Below are positions 23,457 to 30,604 of a stretch of 32,976 nt of DNA, in pieces (position 1 is the first letter of the stretch; each line of letters opens with the position of its first letter). The DNA lies in IMG/VR virus record IMGVR_UViG_3300032298_000394, positions 1-32,976 of that record. One strand, written 5' to 3'. This DNA comes from a virus. Position numbers and translations under genes: made by a program. Under the pieces are notes generated by a model, which was not told where the DNA came from, made no database searches, and saw only the letters and a list, made by a program, of their open reading frames with translations.

Positions 23457-24515
23457 ATGAAAACAGTATTAAATAAGAAAAATATAGATCAGTTGAGAAA
23501 TCCAATGTTTTTGGGGGAAGATTTATCATTACAACGATATGATTTAATCAAGTATCCTAAATTCTATGATTTGTACGATCAACAATTGAATTTCTTTTGG
23601 CGACCACAAGAAGTTTCTCTTGTTAAAGATATTAGTGATTATAAGAATCTTTCACCAGAAGAACGATTTGTTTTTGATAGTAATCTTAAGTTTCAAACTA
23701 TGACTGATAGTATGTTGAGTCGTAGTATTCATGAATTAACAAAACGTTGTACAAATAGTGAGTTGGAAATTTGTATGAATGCGTGGAGTTTCTTTGAAAC
23801 CATTCATAGTAATAGTTATACATACATTTTAAATAATGTTTATCCAGATGCAACCAAGTTTTTTGATAGTATTTTGGATGATGAAGAAATTGTTAAAAGA
23901 GCTACTGCAATCAGTAAGAAGTATGATGAACTATTAACGCCGTCAGATGATGTTAAACAACAATTGTTTGATGCTGTATTGGCTACTCAGATTACAGAAG
24001 GATTGATATTTTATGTATCATTTGCTTGTAGTTTTTACTTTGGATATCGTGGAAAGATGGAGGGTAATAGTAAGATTATTAAGTTTATTAGCCGTGATGA
24101 AAATTTACATGTGGCTATTACACAGAATATTATGAAGAACTGGATTAATAACCCAGATGAAGGATTCCAAGATATCGTTAAAAAGAATGAAGATAAGGTA
24201 TATGCGGCTTATGAAATGGCAGTTAATGCTGAAAAAGAGTGGGCAGATTATCTATTCAGCAAGGGTAGTTTGATTGGATTAACTGCTGAAAGTCTAAAAA
24301 ATTATGTTGAATGGTTGGCTAACAATAGATTAACAAGCATTGGATATAAGAAACTGTATCCGCATGTAAAATCAAATTCTTTATCTGGATGGTTGGACAG
24401 TTACTATGACAGTAAAAAACTACAAGTTGCTCCTCAAGAAACTGAATTGAGTAGTTATGTAAAGGGTATAGATAATACCATCAGTGAAAACGCTTTTGAC
24501 GATTTTAAATTATAA
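23457..24515 (+). CDS. nrdB: Ribonucleotide reductase class Ia, beta subunit
   Basis: A complete 352-residue NrdB. The diiron ligands and radical tyrosine are all present: D84 (M-T-D-S), E114 and H117 (E-T-I-H), Y121 (S-N-S-Y), a helix Glu in Q-I-T-E-G-L-I-F-Y, and E-x-x-H in R-D-E-N-L-H. V-A-P-Q-E-T-E-L-S-S-Y near the C-terminus matches E. coli V-A-P-Q-E-V-E-V-S-S-Y with the radical-transfer Tyr356. It is therefore an active class Ia protein using a Tyr radical, not a Phe- or Val-substituted variant. The C-terminus F-D-D-F-K-L is the peptide that docks on NrdA. It is co-transcribed with nrdA. Its ATG follows TAGGATAACAAA, at best a weak Shine-Dalgarno. Confidence 0.97.
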   Translation: MKTVLNKKNIDQLRNPMFLGEDLSLQRYDLIKYPKFYDLYDQQLNFFWRPQEVSLVKDISDYKNLSPEERFVFDSNLKFQTMTDSMLSRSIHELTKRCTNSELEICMNAWSFFETIHSNSYTYILNNVYPDATKFFDSILDDEEIVKRATAISKKYDELLTPSDDVKQQLFDAVLATQITEGLIFYVSFACSFYFGYRGKMEGNSKIIKFISRDENLHVAITQNIMKNWINNPDEGFQDIVKKNEDKVYAAYEMAVNAEKEWADYLFSKGSLIGLTAESLKNYVEWLANNRLTSIGYKKLYPHVKSNSLSGWLDSYYDSKKLQVAPQETELSSYVKGIDNTISENAFDDFKL

Positions 24516-24535
24516 TAAATTATTTTGAATAATGT

Positions 24536-24570
24536 CCATAAGTTATATATTTATTCTATATAATTTATGG
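24536..24570 (+). promoter_or_regulatory. TATTTATT box within a 14-bp hairpin that contains the start codon
   Basis: CCATAAGTTATATA (24536-24549) pairs along its whole length (one G-U) with TATATAATTTATGG (24557-24570), which includes the ATG at 24567-24569. The loop is 7 bases, and TATTTATT occupies 24548-24555. In read-through RNA the start codon would be buried; RNA begun from the box would lack the 5' arm. Confidence 0.6.
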
Positions 24571-24941
24571 ACCAAAATATTGTATTATCTTTAATTGGAA
24601 TTGTACCTGCTGTAATCGCATCAATCGTAACATATGGTATTTCCGCAAAGAAAACCAAAGTGGATGTGATTAAAATGATAAATGATTCCAGTGCTAAATT
24701 AAGAGTGGAAGTTAAGTTAGAATTGGAAGAATGTAGGAAAGATAGAGAAGCTATAAGAAGTGAATTGAGTATATATAAGAAAGAAAATGAGTCTATAAAG
24801 AAAGAATTGGAAGAACAGAAGAAAGAAAATTCACAATTAAAGAGTGATTTAAATGAATTTGAAATTAAGTTGGATGCTGCAAATGATTTAATTTCAAAGT
24901 TAGTTGACAGTAAAGTTTCAAAAAAGAAGTTGACAAAGTAA
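24567..24941 (+). CDS. Membrane-anchored coiled-coil protein
   Basis: A 124-residue protein. One hydrophobic segment near the N-terminus (about residues 4-25, L-S-L-I-G-I-V-P-A-V-I-A-S-I-V) is followed by a long charged helix to about residue 112, with heptad-like Leu/Ile spacing, and a Lys-rich end. An N-anchored coiled coil of this size resembles an inner-membrane spanin (Rz-type) in layout, but no outer-membrane spanin with a lipobox is embedded or adjacent. A membrane tether for phage factors is equally possible. It has the late-type box and the strongest start-codon hairpin of the window, consistent with tightly timed late expression. It lies 22 bases before the Mom-like gene. Confidence 0.65.
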   Translation: MDQNIVLSLIGIVPAVIASIVTYGISAKKTKVDVIKMINDSSAKLRVEVKLELEECRKDREAIRSELSIYKKENESIKKELEEQKKENSQLKSDLNEFEIKLDAANDLISKLVDSKVSKKKLTK

Positions 24942-24963
24942 GACAGTCTGGTAATCTTTATAG

Positions 24964-25746
24964 ATGGTAGAAGAAAAGTATTGTGATACATCTTTAATAT
25001 TCTTAAAGTCAATAAACAAGAATATTGCTAAGAATCTTATTATAAAGAACCATTATACGCATAAATGGACACTTTGTACTGTTGCGTATGGTGTTTACTA
25101 TAAAGAATATGTTGAGAGTACATTCTTTGGTGGATTCAACGCAAAATTAATTGGTGTATTAGTATATGGAAACAGTGTTGGTAGGAATGCTGGTAATAGT
25201 ATCACTCCACTACTTACTAATGATAATGTGTTAGAATTAACACGGTTGTGGATAGAAGACGGATATGGTAAGAATATTGAAAGTTATTGTATTGCGGATA
25301 GTTTCCGTCAAATAAACAAAGATTATCCTATAATCAAGTGTATTTTAAGTTATGCTGATAGTGAAGTAGGACATACAGGTAAGATTTATCAAGCTACTGG
25401 ATTTATATATCAAGGCGATAACTATATAGATGTCGCATTAATGCCGAATTACAGTGTAAGTCTTAGTGGACCACCTGATTATAAATGGATACATAGTAGA
25501 ACTGTATTTTCCAAATGGAAGACTCATAATGTAGATAAATTGAAACAACGTATTTGTAGGACATTTTGGCGTAAAAAGGAAAGTGGTAAACACAGATATA
25601 TTAAATTTATATCAAATAAGATAGAAAATAAGAAATTGGTAAAGCATCTCAAGCACCCCTCCCACCCCTACCCTATTGTTGGTGGATATAAAGAAGATAT
25701 AAAAGAAATAAAAGTTGAAAATACAGATGAACAATCTTTTTTTTAA
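24964..25746 (+). CDS. mom: Mom-like DNA modification protein (adenine carbamoylmethylation family)
   Basis: A 260-residue protein resembling phage Mu Mom, a GNAT-fold enzyme that modifies adenine and protects DNA from restriction. Diagnostic parts: I-I-K-N-H30-Y31-T-H-K-W in the first helix region, V-L-E-L-T-R94-L-W-I-E-D-G with N-I-E-S, and S-Y-A-D132-S-E-V-G-H136-T-G-K-I-Y142-Q-A-T-G-F-I-Y-Q-G. The R...D...(10)...Y spacing looks like the invariant core of the Mom family as I remember it; Mu residue numbers cannot be checked here. A basic extension of about 70 residues follows, perhaps for DNA binding. Mu controls mom very tightly because over-modification is harmful. Here the gene follows a late-class gene by 22 bases and has no promoter of its own that I could see. 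Confidence 0.72.
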   Translation: MVEEKYCDTSLIFLKSINKNIAKNLIIKNHYTHKWTLCTVAYGVYYKEYVESTFFGGFNAKLIGVLVYGNSVGRNAGNSITPLLTNDNVLELTRLWIEDGYGKNIESYCIADSFRQINKDYPIIKCILSYADSEVGHTGKIYQATGFIYQGDNYIDVALMPNYSVSLSGPPDYKWIHSRTVFSKWKTHNVDKLKQRICRTFWRKKESGKHRYIKFISNKIENKKLVKHLKHPSHPYPIVGGYKEDIKEIKVENTDEQSFF

Positions 25747-25748
25747 TG

Positions 25749-25766
25749 ATATTTATATACAAATAT
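25749..25766 (+). promoter_or_regulatory. TATTTATA box with a short start-overlapping hairpin
   Basis: TATTTATA at 25750-25757 ends 7 bases before the ATG at 25765. ATATTT (25749-25754) can pair with AAATAT (25761-25766), which includes the first two bases of the start codon; the loop is ATATAC. All pairs are A-T, so stability is low. Confidence 0.45.
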
Positions 25767-26427
25767 GAATATTAGTGAATTTAAGAAATTGATCAAGGAA
25801 TGTATTCTTGAAGTTAAAGTGAAACGATCTGTAAAGAATCTAATTAAAGAATCATTGAAAGATGTAAAAGTTGAAAAAGGTGAATCTCTCCATTATAAGA
25901 TGGAAGAATTATCTAATGATGTTAAAAAGCTATATAAAGATGCGGAAGTGGTATTAGATGACGCTGGTTATTACAATGTATGTTCTTGCAATCCACATCA
26001 TTTTAAAATTTATCCAATGACAGATGACAATTTTACCGTAACATATATGAAAGATAATACTGATAGAATCAAAAAATTTAATTTAACTTTTTCTGCATTA
26101 AAAGAATTTATTACAGAAACACTCAAAACAACAGTTGGTAACTATGTTCAAAAAGCATTCTATAAGAATGTTGAAAATAATAAGGACAAAGAATCTAAAA
26201 AAGAAGAAGGTCCAGCACATACAACCAAAAAGATTGAAGTTAAAGATCAAGTTGAAAAGAAAGAAGATCAACCAGATCAACCATTTAAACCAGTTGACAA
26301 AATCAAGAAACAAGTGGATCATAGTGTCAAGGGTGAAAAAGCTTCTTATAAGTATCCAAAACAAACTGATAAGAAATTGACTGTCAAACCAAAGACATTC
26401 AAGGGTAAATCAAACAAAAAGAAATAA
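25765..26427 (+). CDS. Lys-rich protein with repeated K-x-L-I-K-E motif
   Basis: A 220-residue protein, unrecognised. It begins with two similar amphipathic helices, K-K-L-I-K-E-C-I-L-E-V (about 7-17) and K-N-L-I-K-E-S-L-K-D-V (about 24-34); a related stretch (K-K-I-K-E-C-I) occurs inside the nucleotidylyltransferase gene at 1363. Residues 45-130 form a small alpha/beta domain with a C-S-C-N-P-H-H cluster near 73-79, possibly metal-binding. From about 135 on the chain is disordered and made of Lys, Glu, Asp, Gln and Pro, ending very basic (K-S-N-K-K-K). Nucleic-acid binding or a scaffold role is plausible. Late-type box in front; the next gene starts 1 base after its stop. Confidence 0.6.
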   Translation: MNISEFKKLIKECILEVKVKRSVKNLIKESLKDVKVEKGESLHYKMEELSNDVKKLYKDAEVVLDDAGYYNVCSCNPHHFKIYPMTDDNFTVTYMKDNTDRIKKFNLTFSALKEFITETLKTTVGNYVQKAFYKNVENNKDKESKKEEGPAHTTKKIEVKDQVEKKEDQPDQPFKPVDKIKKQVDHSVKGEKASYKYPKQTDKKLTVKPKTFKGKSNKKK

Positions 26428-26428
26428 T

Positions 26429-26755
26429 ATGAAAAACAATATCGCATTGGGTTTGGCTGCATTAGTAGCACTTACCAATGTAAAAGTAAATGCAGGTGAC
26501 AGAGAGTGGGCCACAGTTGGTAAAGTTCTTACTGGTGTTGCTGCTCTTCATGTAGTTGAAAGGATTATATGTCCTCCTCAACCACAAGTAGTATATGTAC
26601 ATCAACCAGTTGTAGTTCAATCTGCTCCTGTTGTACATTATGTTCCGGCTCCACAAGTTGTTTATGTACAATCTCCACAGGTTGTTTATTATCATCAACC
26701 TGCTCCAGTGGTAGTTGTTCACGGACACTATCACGGTCATTGGCACAGACGTTAA
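26429..26755 (+). CDS. Secreted Val/Pro/His-rich protein
   Basis: A 108-residue protein with a clear Sec signal peptide: K-N at the start, a hydrophobic core I-A-L-G-L-A-A-L-V-A-L, and a probable cleavage site after V-N-A (about residue 22). The mature part opens D-R-E-W-A-T-V-G-K-V-L-T-G-V, then turns into repeats of P-Q-V-V-Y-V/P-V-V-x-x-x (about 50-95) and ends in a His cluster (H-G-H-Y-H-G-H-W-H) that could bind metal. Such secreted repeat proteins are typical of bacterial envelopes and unusual beside phage replication genes, so host origin is possible. It is followed by a strong terminator. No function can be assigned. Confidence 0.65.
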   Translation: MKNNIALGLAALVALTNVKVNAGDREWATVGKVLTGVAALHVVERIICPPQPQVVYVHQPVVVQSAPVVHYVPAPQVVYVQSPQVVYYHQPAPVVVVHGHYHGHWHRR

Positions 26756-26782
26756 AATCAAAAAATCAAGTTTAAACGAGAG

Positions 26783-26819
26783 ACTGTTGGATCAAACCAA
26801 CAGTTTTTTTATTTTTTTT
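26783..26819 (+). terminator. Rho-independent terminator after secreted protein gene
   Basis: ACTGTTGG (26783-26790) pairs with CCAACAGT (26797-26804), loop ATCAAA, followed by T7 at 26804-26810 and a second T8 tract. It isolates the upstream genes from the MoxR/VWA operon, whose promoter begins 2 bases later. Confidence 0.88.
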
Positions 26820-26820
26820 G

Positions 26821-26849
26821 TTGACGGCTTGAAAAATCTGTGGTAGATT
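26821..26849 (+). promoter_or_regulatory. Sigma70-like promoter of MoxR/VWA operon
   Basis: TTGACG (26821-26826), 17-base spacer, TAGATT (26844-26849), with TGTGGTAG at 26839-26846 as an extended -10-like element. The predicted start is about 6 bases before the ATG at 26862, so the leader is very short and has no Shine-Dalgarno. Confidence 0.65.
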
Positions 26850-26861
26850 GTTCTCTGTAAT

Positions 26862-27830
26862 ATGAAGAATAAATCGTCTCTGAATCTTGTAACTGTTGAC
26901 GCAACTCAAGTGAAGTCCTTCATTAAGGACTGTGACAAGTTGAAACCATCATCACTGGTGATGGATTCAATTAAATGGAAGTATCTTGTACGCAGTGTAA
27001 TGCGTGGTAAGAATATTCTTATTGTTGGACCAACCGGCTGTGGTAAAACACTTGCCGCTCAGACTGTAGCTAAGGCTCTGGAACGTCCATACTTTTATTT
27101 CAATCTTGGAGCTACTCAAGATGCTCGTAGTGCTCTTATTGGCAATACACATTATGATAAGAGCACTGGTACTTACTTTAATGAATCCGCATTCGTAAAG
27201 GCTATTAAGACTCCAAATGCTGTAATTTTGATGGATGAAGTTAGCCGTGCGCATCATGATGCTTGGAACGTGTTGATGACTGTTCTTGATGATCTTCAAC
27301 GGTATTTGCGGTTGGATGAAAAGAAGGATAGTGAAGTTGTGCAAGTAGCAGAAGGTGTATGTTTGATTGGTACGGCTAACATTGGTAATGAATATACTTC
27401 TACCCGTGTTATGGATCGTGCTTTGATGAGTCGTTTTCCTGTCAAGTTGGAAATGAGTCCCTTGTCTAAGGATGTTGAGTTTAATTATCTAAAGGATCGT
27501 TTCAATATTTCTGAAATTGAACATCTTTATATTTTGAATTCAATTGTTGAAATTGCTGTTCATACCCGTGATCAGATTAAGAGTGAGGACAGTAAATTGA
27601 GTAATTTTATTCCTACTCGTTCAACCGTTGAAATTTCAGAATTAATCTTGGATGGATTTAATTTGCTTGAAATTGCTGAGACTGCCATTTATCCTAATTT
27701 CACGGTTGAAGGTGGTATGGACAGTGAACGGACTTATGTGAAACAGTTGGTTCAAAAGTATATCAAGGTAGAATCCAAGAATACTCTGTTTTCAGATCCG
27801 CTTACTAAGTCTGAACAACCTCCGTTTTAA
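26862..27830 (+). CDS. MoxR/CobS-type AAA+ ATPase
   Basis: A 322-residue AAA+ protein. Walker A is G-P-T-G-C-G-K-T (56-63), Walker B V-I-L-M-D-E (121-126), sensor 1 lies in L-I-G-T-A-N-I-G-N-E-Y, and an Arg finger probably lies in R-V-M-D-R-A-L-M-S-R-F. The C-terminal helical lid follows. It belongs with the CobS/MoxR branch, whose members work in pairs with von Willebrand A (VWA) proteins as remodelling chaperones or metal-insertion machines. The VWA partner is encoded 31 bases downstream. Phage CobS-like proteins are often labelled cobaltochelatase, but no cobalamin or chelatase gene is nearby, so a chaperone role is more likely. Its sigma70-like promoter is among the best in the window. 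Confidence 0.88.
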   Translation: MKNKSSLNLVTVDATQVKSFIKDCDKLKPSSLVMDSIKWKYLVRSVMRGKNILIVGPTGCGKTLAAQTVAKALERPYFYFNLGATQDARSALIGNTHYDKSTGTYFNESAFVKAIKTPNAVILMDEVSRAHHDAWNVLMTVLDDLQRYLRLDEKKDSEVVQVAEGVCLIGTANIGNEYTSTRVMDRALMSRFPVKLEMSPLSKDVEFNYLKDRFNISEIEHLYILNSIVEIAVHTRDQIKSEDSKLSNFIPTRSTVEISELILDGFNLLEIAETAIYPNFTVEGGMDSERTYVKQLVQKYIKVESKNTLFSDPLTKSEQPPF

Positions 27831-27861
27831 TAAATAAACAAAAAATTGCCTGTCAAAATAT

Positions 27862-29862
27862 ATGACTACTTATAGTGATTATTGGTTGGATGATGATTAT
27901 CAAGATGATATTGATGATAGTTCATCTGTTAACTTCAATTTGATTAAACTGGCGGTATCCCGTCGTGCTGTAAGTAACTTCGTCAATATTTTGACAGGCA
28001 AATCTGTTCCTGTTTATTTTACTGATGACGGTGACAGTAACTGTACGGATGGTAAGACTGTTTATTTGTCTGCTGATATCTTGGACAAGGCAGATTTTGA
28101 TCCTGCTGTAGGACTGGCTCTACATGAAGGTAGTCATGTTGTACTATCTGATTTTGATTTGGTTAAGAGTATTTGGACAAAAGTTCCAAGTGATATTTAT
28201 TCATTAGCACAACCACTTCAAATCTCTAAAGATGATGTAGCTTCTTTGGTTAAGAATTGTCTTAACTATGTAGAAGACCGTTATATTGACTGGTATGTAT
28301 ATAATAATGCTCCGGGATATCGTGGTTATTATCAAGCATTATATGAAAAGTATTTTGATAGTGCAAAGATTGGTCTAATGTTGAAGAGTAATCTTTATCG
28401 TGTTCCATCTATTGAAAGTTATGAAACTCGTATTATTAACTTTACAAATGAAAACACTGATTTGGAATCATTACCTGGTCTTCGTGAAATTGCTAAGATT
28501 ATCAATCTTTCTGATATTCAACGGTTAACTACACCAAAGGATCGTTTGTATGTTGCGATGGAAGTTGCAAAGATTATTTTAACCAATATCACTGAATACA
28601 AACAAAAAGGTAAATCTACTGAACCAGGTGATGAATCTGGCGGAGATTCTTTGGGAGGAGAAAAAATAGAGTCTCCTGTTGGAGATAATACCAAGGGTGA
28701 TGTAAAGAATGATATTGGAAAAGATCCATCTGTATCTGATAATAAAAATAAACAAATTAAGAAAGCGATTCAAAAGCAGAAGGATTTTTTGAGTGGTAAT
28801 ATTAAGAAAAAGAAAGTATCTAAAAAAGATAAAAAGATTCTTGACGCTATTGAACAGAGTGGAATGACTTTGGTTAAGAGTGGGACTGACTATATTAAGT
28901 CAGATGGTTATTATAGTGTAGATACAATTCTTGTTACCAAATTAAAAAAAGAGTTAATTGATACAGATGTATTTCCTTTAAAGTATGTTGAATACAATCA
29001 TTTTAATGGATCTTATAGTAGTAAATCTGTAATTAATCCAAATGTATTAAAAGCAGTAAATGCAGGATTAGTAATGGGTGCAGCTCTTGGCCGTAAGCTA
29101 CAGATTCGTAGTGAAGTAAATACCACCAAGTATATGCGCAAACCTGTAGGTAAGATTGACCGTAGGATTTTATCAGAACTGTCTTTTGATAATGAAAATG
29201 TGTTTCATATTATGGATGTTTCTAAATATAAAAAATCTTATATTCATATCACTGTAGATGCTAGTTCAAGCATGAGAGGAGACAAGTGGGAAAAGACTAT
29301 GACAAGTGTAGTTGCTATTTGTAAGGCTGCTTCTATGATTGATAATTTACAGGTAACAGTATCATTCAGAACCACTTTTAGTACAAGTCGTTCACATAAT
29401 GGATCAAATCCTTATGTTGTGATTGGATATGATTCATCAGTAGATAAAATCGGTAAGATTAAGTCATTGTTTCCATATTTGTATCCAAATGGAGCTACAC
29501 CTGAAGGTCTGTCATTTGAAGCAATTATGAAACATTTACCAAAGACTTCTATTGATACTGACTATTATTTTCTTAATTTCAGTGATGGTGAGCCTGCTAT
29601 GAATTATACAACCAATAATGGTGTCGCTGTAAATTATAGTCAAGAGTCTGCTGCTCTACATACCAAGAAACAGGTAGCTAAGATTGCTCATGAAGGATAT
29701 GATGTATTGAGTTATTTTATTAAGAGTGAAGGAATAAATAATCCAAAAGCAATTGATTTGTTCAAGAAAATGTATGGAAAGAGTGCATCATTCATCAATC
29801 CAAGCAATCTTTTGCAAGTTGCCAAGACAATGAATCGGATGTTTCTTGAAAAAAGTCATTGA
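27862..29862 (+). CDS. HExxH metallopeptidase-like / VWA-domain protein, partner of MoxR ATPase
   Basis: A 666-residue two-domain protein. The N-terminal part holds H88-E-G-S-H92, a zinc HExxH motif, after G-L-A-L; it resembles the inactive-or-active peptidase half of VWA-like proteins. A charged, Gly/Ser/Lys-rich linker (about 245-330) leads to a C-terminal VWA domain with MIDAS D466-A-S468-S-S470, a conserved Thr region near G-A-T-P-E-G and F-S-D-G-E-P. Together with the AAA+ ATPase just upstream it forms a CobS/CobT- or RavA/ViaA-like pair. Such pairs use ATP to remodel or mature a target protein; a peptidase domain suggests regulated cleavage of a phage or host protein. The stop codon lies inside the next gene's putative -35 box. 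Confidence 0.82.
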   Translation: MTTYSDYWLDDDYQDDIDDSSSVNFNLIKLAVSRRAVSNFVNILTGKSVPVYFTDDGDSNCTDGKTVYLSADILDKADFDPAVGLALHEGSHVVLSDFDLVKSIWTKVPSDIYSLAQPLQISKDDVASLVKNCLNYVEDRYIDWYVYNNAPGYRGYYQALYEKYFDSAKIGLMLKSNLYRVPSIESYETRIINFTNENTDLESLPGLREIAKIINLSDIQRLTTPKDRLYVAMEVAKIILTNITEYKQKGKSTEPGDESGGDSLGGEKIESPVGDNTKGDVKNDIGKDPSVSDNKNKQIKKAIQKQKDFLSGNIKKKKVSKKDKKILDAIEQSGMTLVKSGTDYIKSDGYYSVDTILVTKLKKELIDTDVFPLKYVEYNHFNGSYSSKSVINPNVLKAVNAGLVMGAALGRKLQIRSEVNTTKYMRKPVGKIDRRILSELSFDNENVFHIMDVSKYKKSYIHITVDASSSMRGDKWEKTMTSVVAICKAASMIDNLQVTVSFRTTFSTSRSHNGSNPYVVIGYDSSVDKIGKIKSLFPYLYPNGATPEGLSFEAIMKHLPKTSIDTDYYFLNFSDGEPAMNYTTNNGVAVNYSQESAALHTKKQVAKIAHEGYDVLSYFIKSEGINNPKAIDLFKKMYGKSASFINPSNLLQVAKTMNRMFLEKSH

Positions 29863-29910
29863 CATCAAACAGGATATAATATAAAGTATTTATAAGGTTG
29901 AAGTTCAACC
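29859..29910 (+). promoter_or_regulatory. Combined promoter region and inverted repeat before 29938 gene
   Basis: TTGACA (29859-29864) with TATAAA (29880-29885) at 15-base spacing, then TATTTATA (29887-29894), then GGTTGAA-G-TTCAACC (29896-29910), a perfect 7-base inverted repeat. This is the one gene that seems to carry both promoter classes. The inverted repeat could be an operator. The 27-base A-rich remainder of the leader has no Shine-Dalgarno. Confidence 0.45.
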
Positions 29911-29937
29911 GCTAAACATAAACAAAAAATATAAAAT

Positions 29938-30312
29938 ATGAGTAATACTAAGAAGACAGACCGCAAGAATAAGACAAACCTAACTGTAACCTGGCCATCA
30001 AACGACACCTATTTTGGTGTAAGTGATTTGACTGCTCTCAATAGTGATTTTATTTCAATCACGTTGCGAGTTCGGTTGAAGAATGCGCTTGATGAAGGTA
30101 GTGTTTCGCAAATCGGAACAGTACATGGTGGTAAGGGTCGTCCAAAGCTTGCTTTCGTGATGAATCCCGTAACTGAAGCAGCTATTAATGCGGCTCGTAC
30201 TGCTGGTGTTATGCTTAGTGATAAGTATAATACTGTCAATGTTCTGGATGTTAAGGCAGAATCCGATACAAATGAACGTGTTGCAACTAAAACCGATAAG
30301 GTAGTTGCTTAA
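29938..30312 (+). CDS. Small conserved-looking protein downstream of MoxR/VWA genes
   Basis: A 124-residue protein, unrecognised. The N-terminus is basic (K-K-T-D-R-K-N-K-T). The middle alternates strands and helices: Y-F-G-V-S-D-L (about 25-31), I-T-L-R-V-R-L-K-N-A-L (41-51), then G-G-K-G-R-P-K-L-A-F-V-M (64-75), which reads like a nucleic-acid-binding basic turn, and an Ala-rich helix. The C-terminal 25 residues are charged and disordered. No membrane or signal sequence. It follows the AAA+/VWA pair but has its own promoters, so it may be expressed in both phases. It ends at a shared convergent terminator. Codons for Arg are mixed CGC/CGT/CGA/CGG, unlike the AGA-rich late genes. Confidence 0.6.
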   Translation: MSNTKKTDRKNKTNLTVTWPSNDTYFGVSDLTALNSDFISITLRVRLKNALDEGSVSQIGTVHGGKGRPKLAFVMNPVTEAAINAARTAGVMLSDKYNTVNVLDVKAESDTNERVATKTDKVVA

Positions 30313-30330
30313 TCTGTAGAATGCATAGAA

Positions 30331-30373
30331 ATGCCGTATGGGTACGTTATGTATTCATACGGTATTATTTTTT
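30331..30373. terminator. Convergent terminator
   Basis: ATGCCGTATG (30331-30340) pairs with CATACGGTAT (30356-30365) over 10 pairs with one G-U, loop of 15 bases, then ATTATTTTTT on the plus strand. It lies between the plus-strand gene ending at 30312 and the minus-strand gene whose stop codon begins at 30367, so it could serve both, though the T-run favours the plus strand. Confidence 0.75.
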
Positions 30374-30598
30374 ACCAAAATATGGTTTTATTGGTTTTAA
30401 TTTTATAAATTCTTTTAAGTTGTAATAATAGATAGTTATATCTTTAGATAGTTTTTTATTCATCGCAATTTGAATTTTAATTTTAGTACCGTATTCTATA
30501 GGTTGATCCATTAAACTGTCGTATAAAGCGAAATTGATTGAATCTATATCAATGCAATGGTATACTTTTTGAGTTGGATCTGGGGTTTTTAATGTCAT
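30365..30598 (-). CDS. Small minus-strand protein of unknown function
   Basis: The only convincing minus-strand gene: 77 residues from the ATG at 30598, read leftward. A longer frame opens further upstream but would run into the plus-strand gene at 30612, and the 30598 ATG has a TATTTATA box on its own strand 6 bases before it. The product is Lys/Ile/Tyr-rich with a C-I-D-I-D-S-I-N-F-A-L-Y-D-S-L segment (about 15-29), a Y-G-T-K-I-K-I-Q-I strand and a basic end (K-P-I-K-P-Y-F-G-K-K). No known family. The inverted orientation inside a rightward cluster suggests a late-acquired small gene. Confidence 0.55.
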   Translation of the reverse strand: MTLKTPDPTQKVYHCIDIDSINFALYDSLMDQPIEYGTKIKIQIAMNKKLSKDITIYYYNLKEFIKLKPIKPYFGKK

Positions 30599-30604
30599 AC
30601 TAAA

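Noticed and set aside
26862-29862. Cobaltochelatase CobS/CobT annotation for the AAA+/VWA pair
   Set aside because: Only the general ATPase-VWA architecture is shared. There is no cobalamin pathway gene or CobN-like subunit in view, and the HExxH domain does not suit a chelatase.
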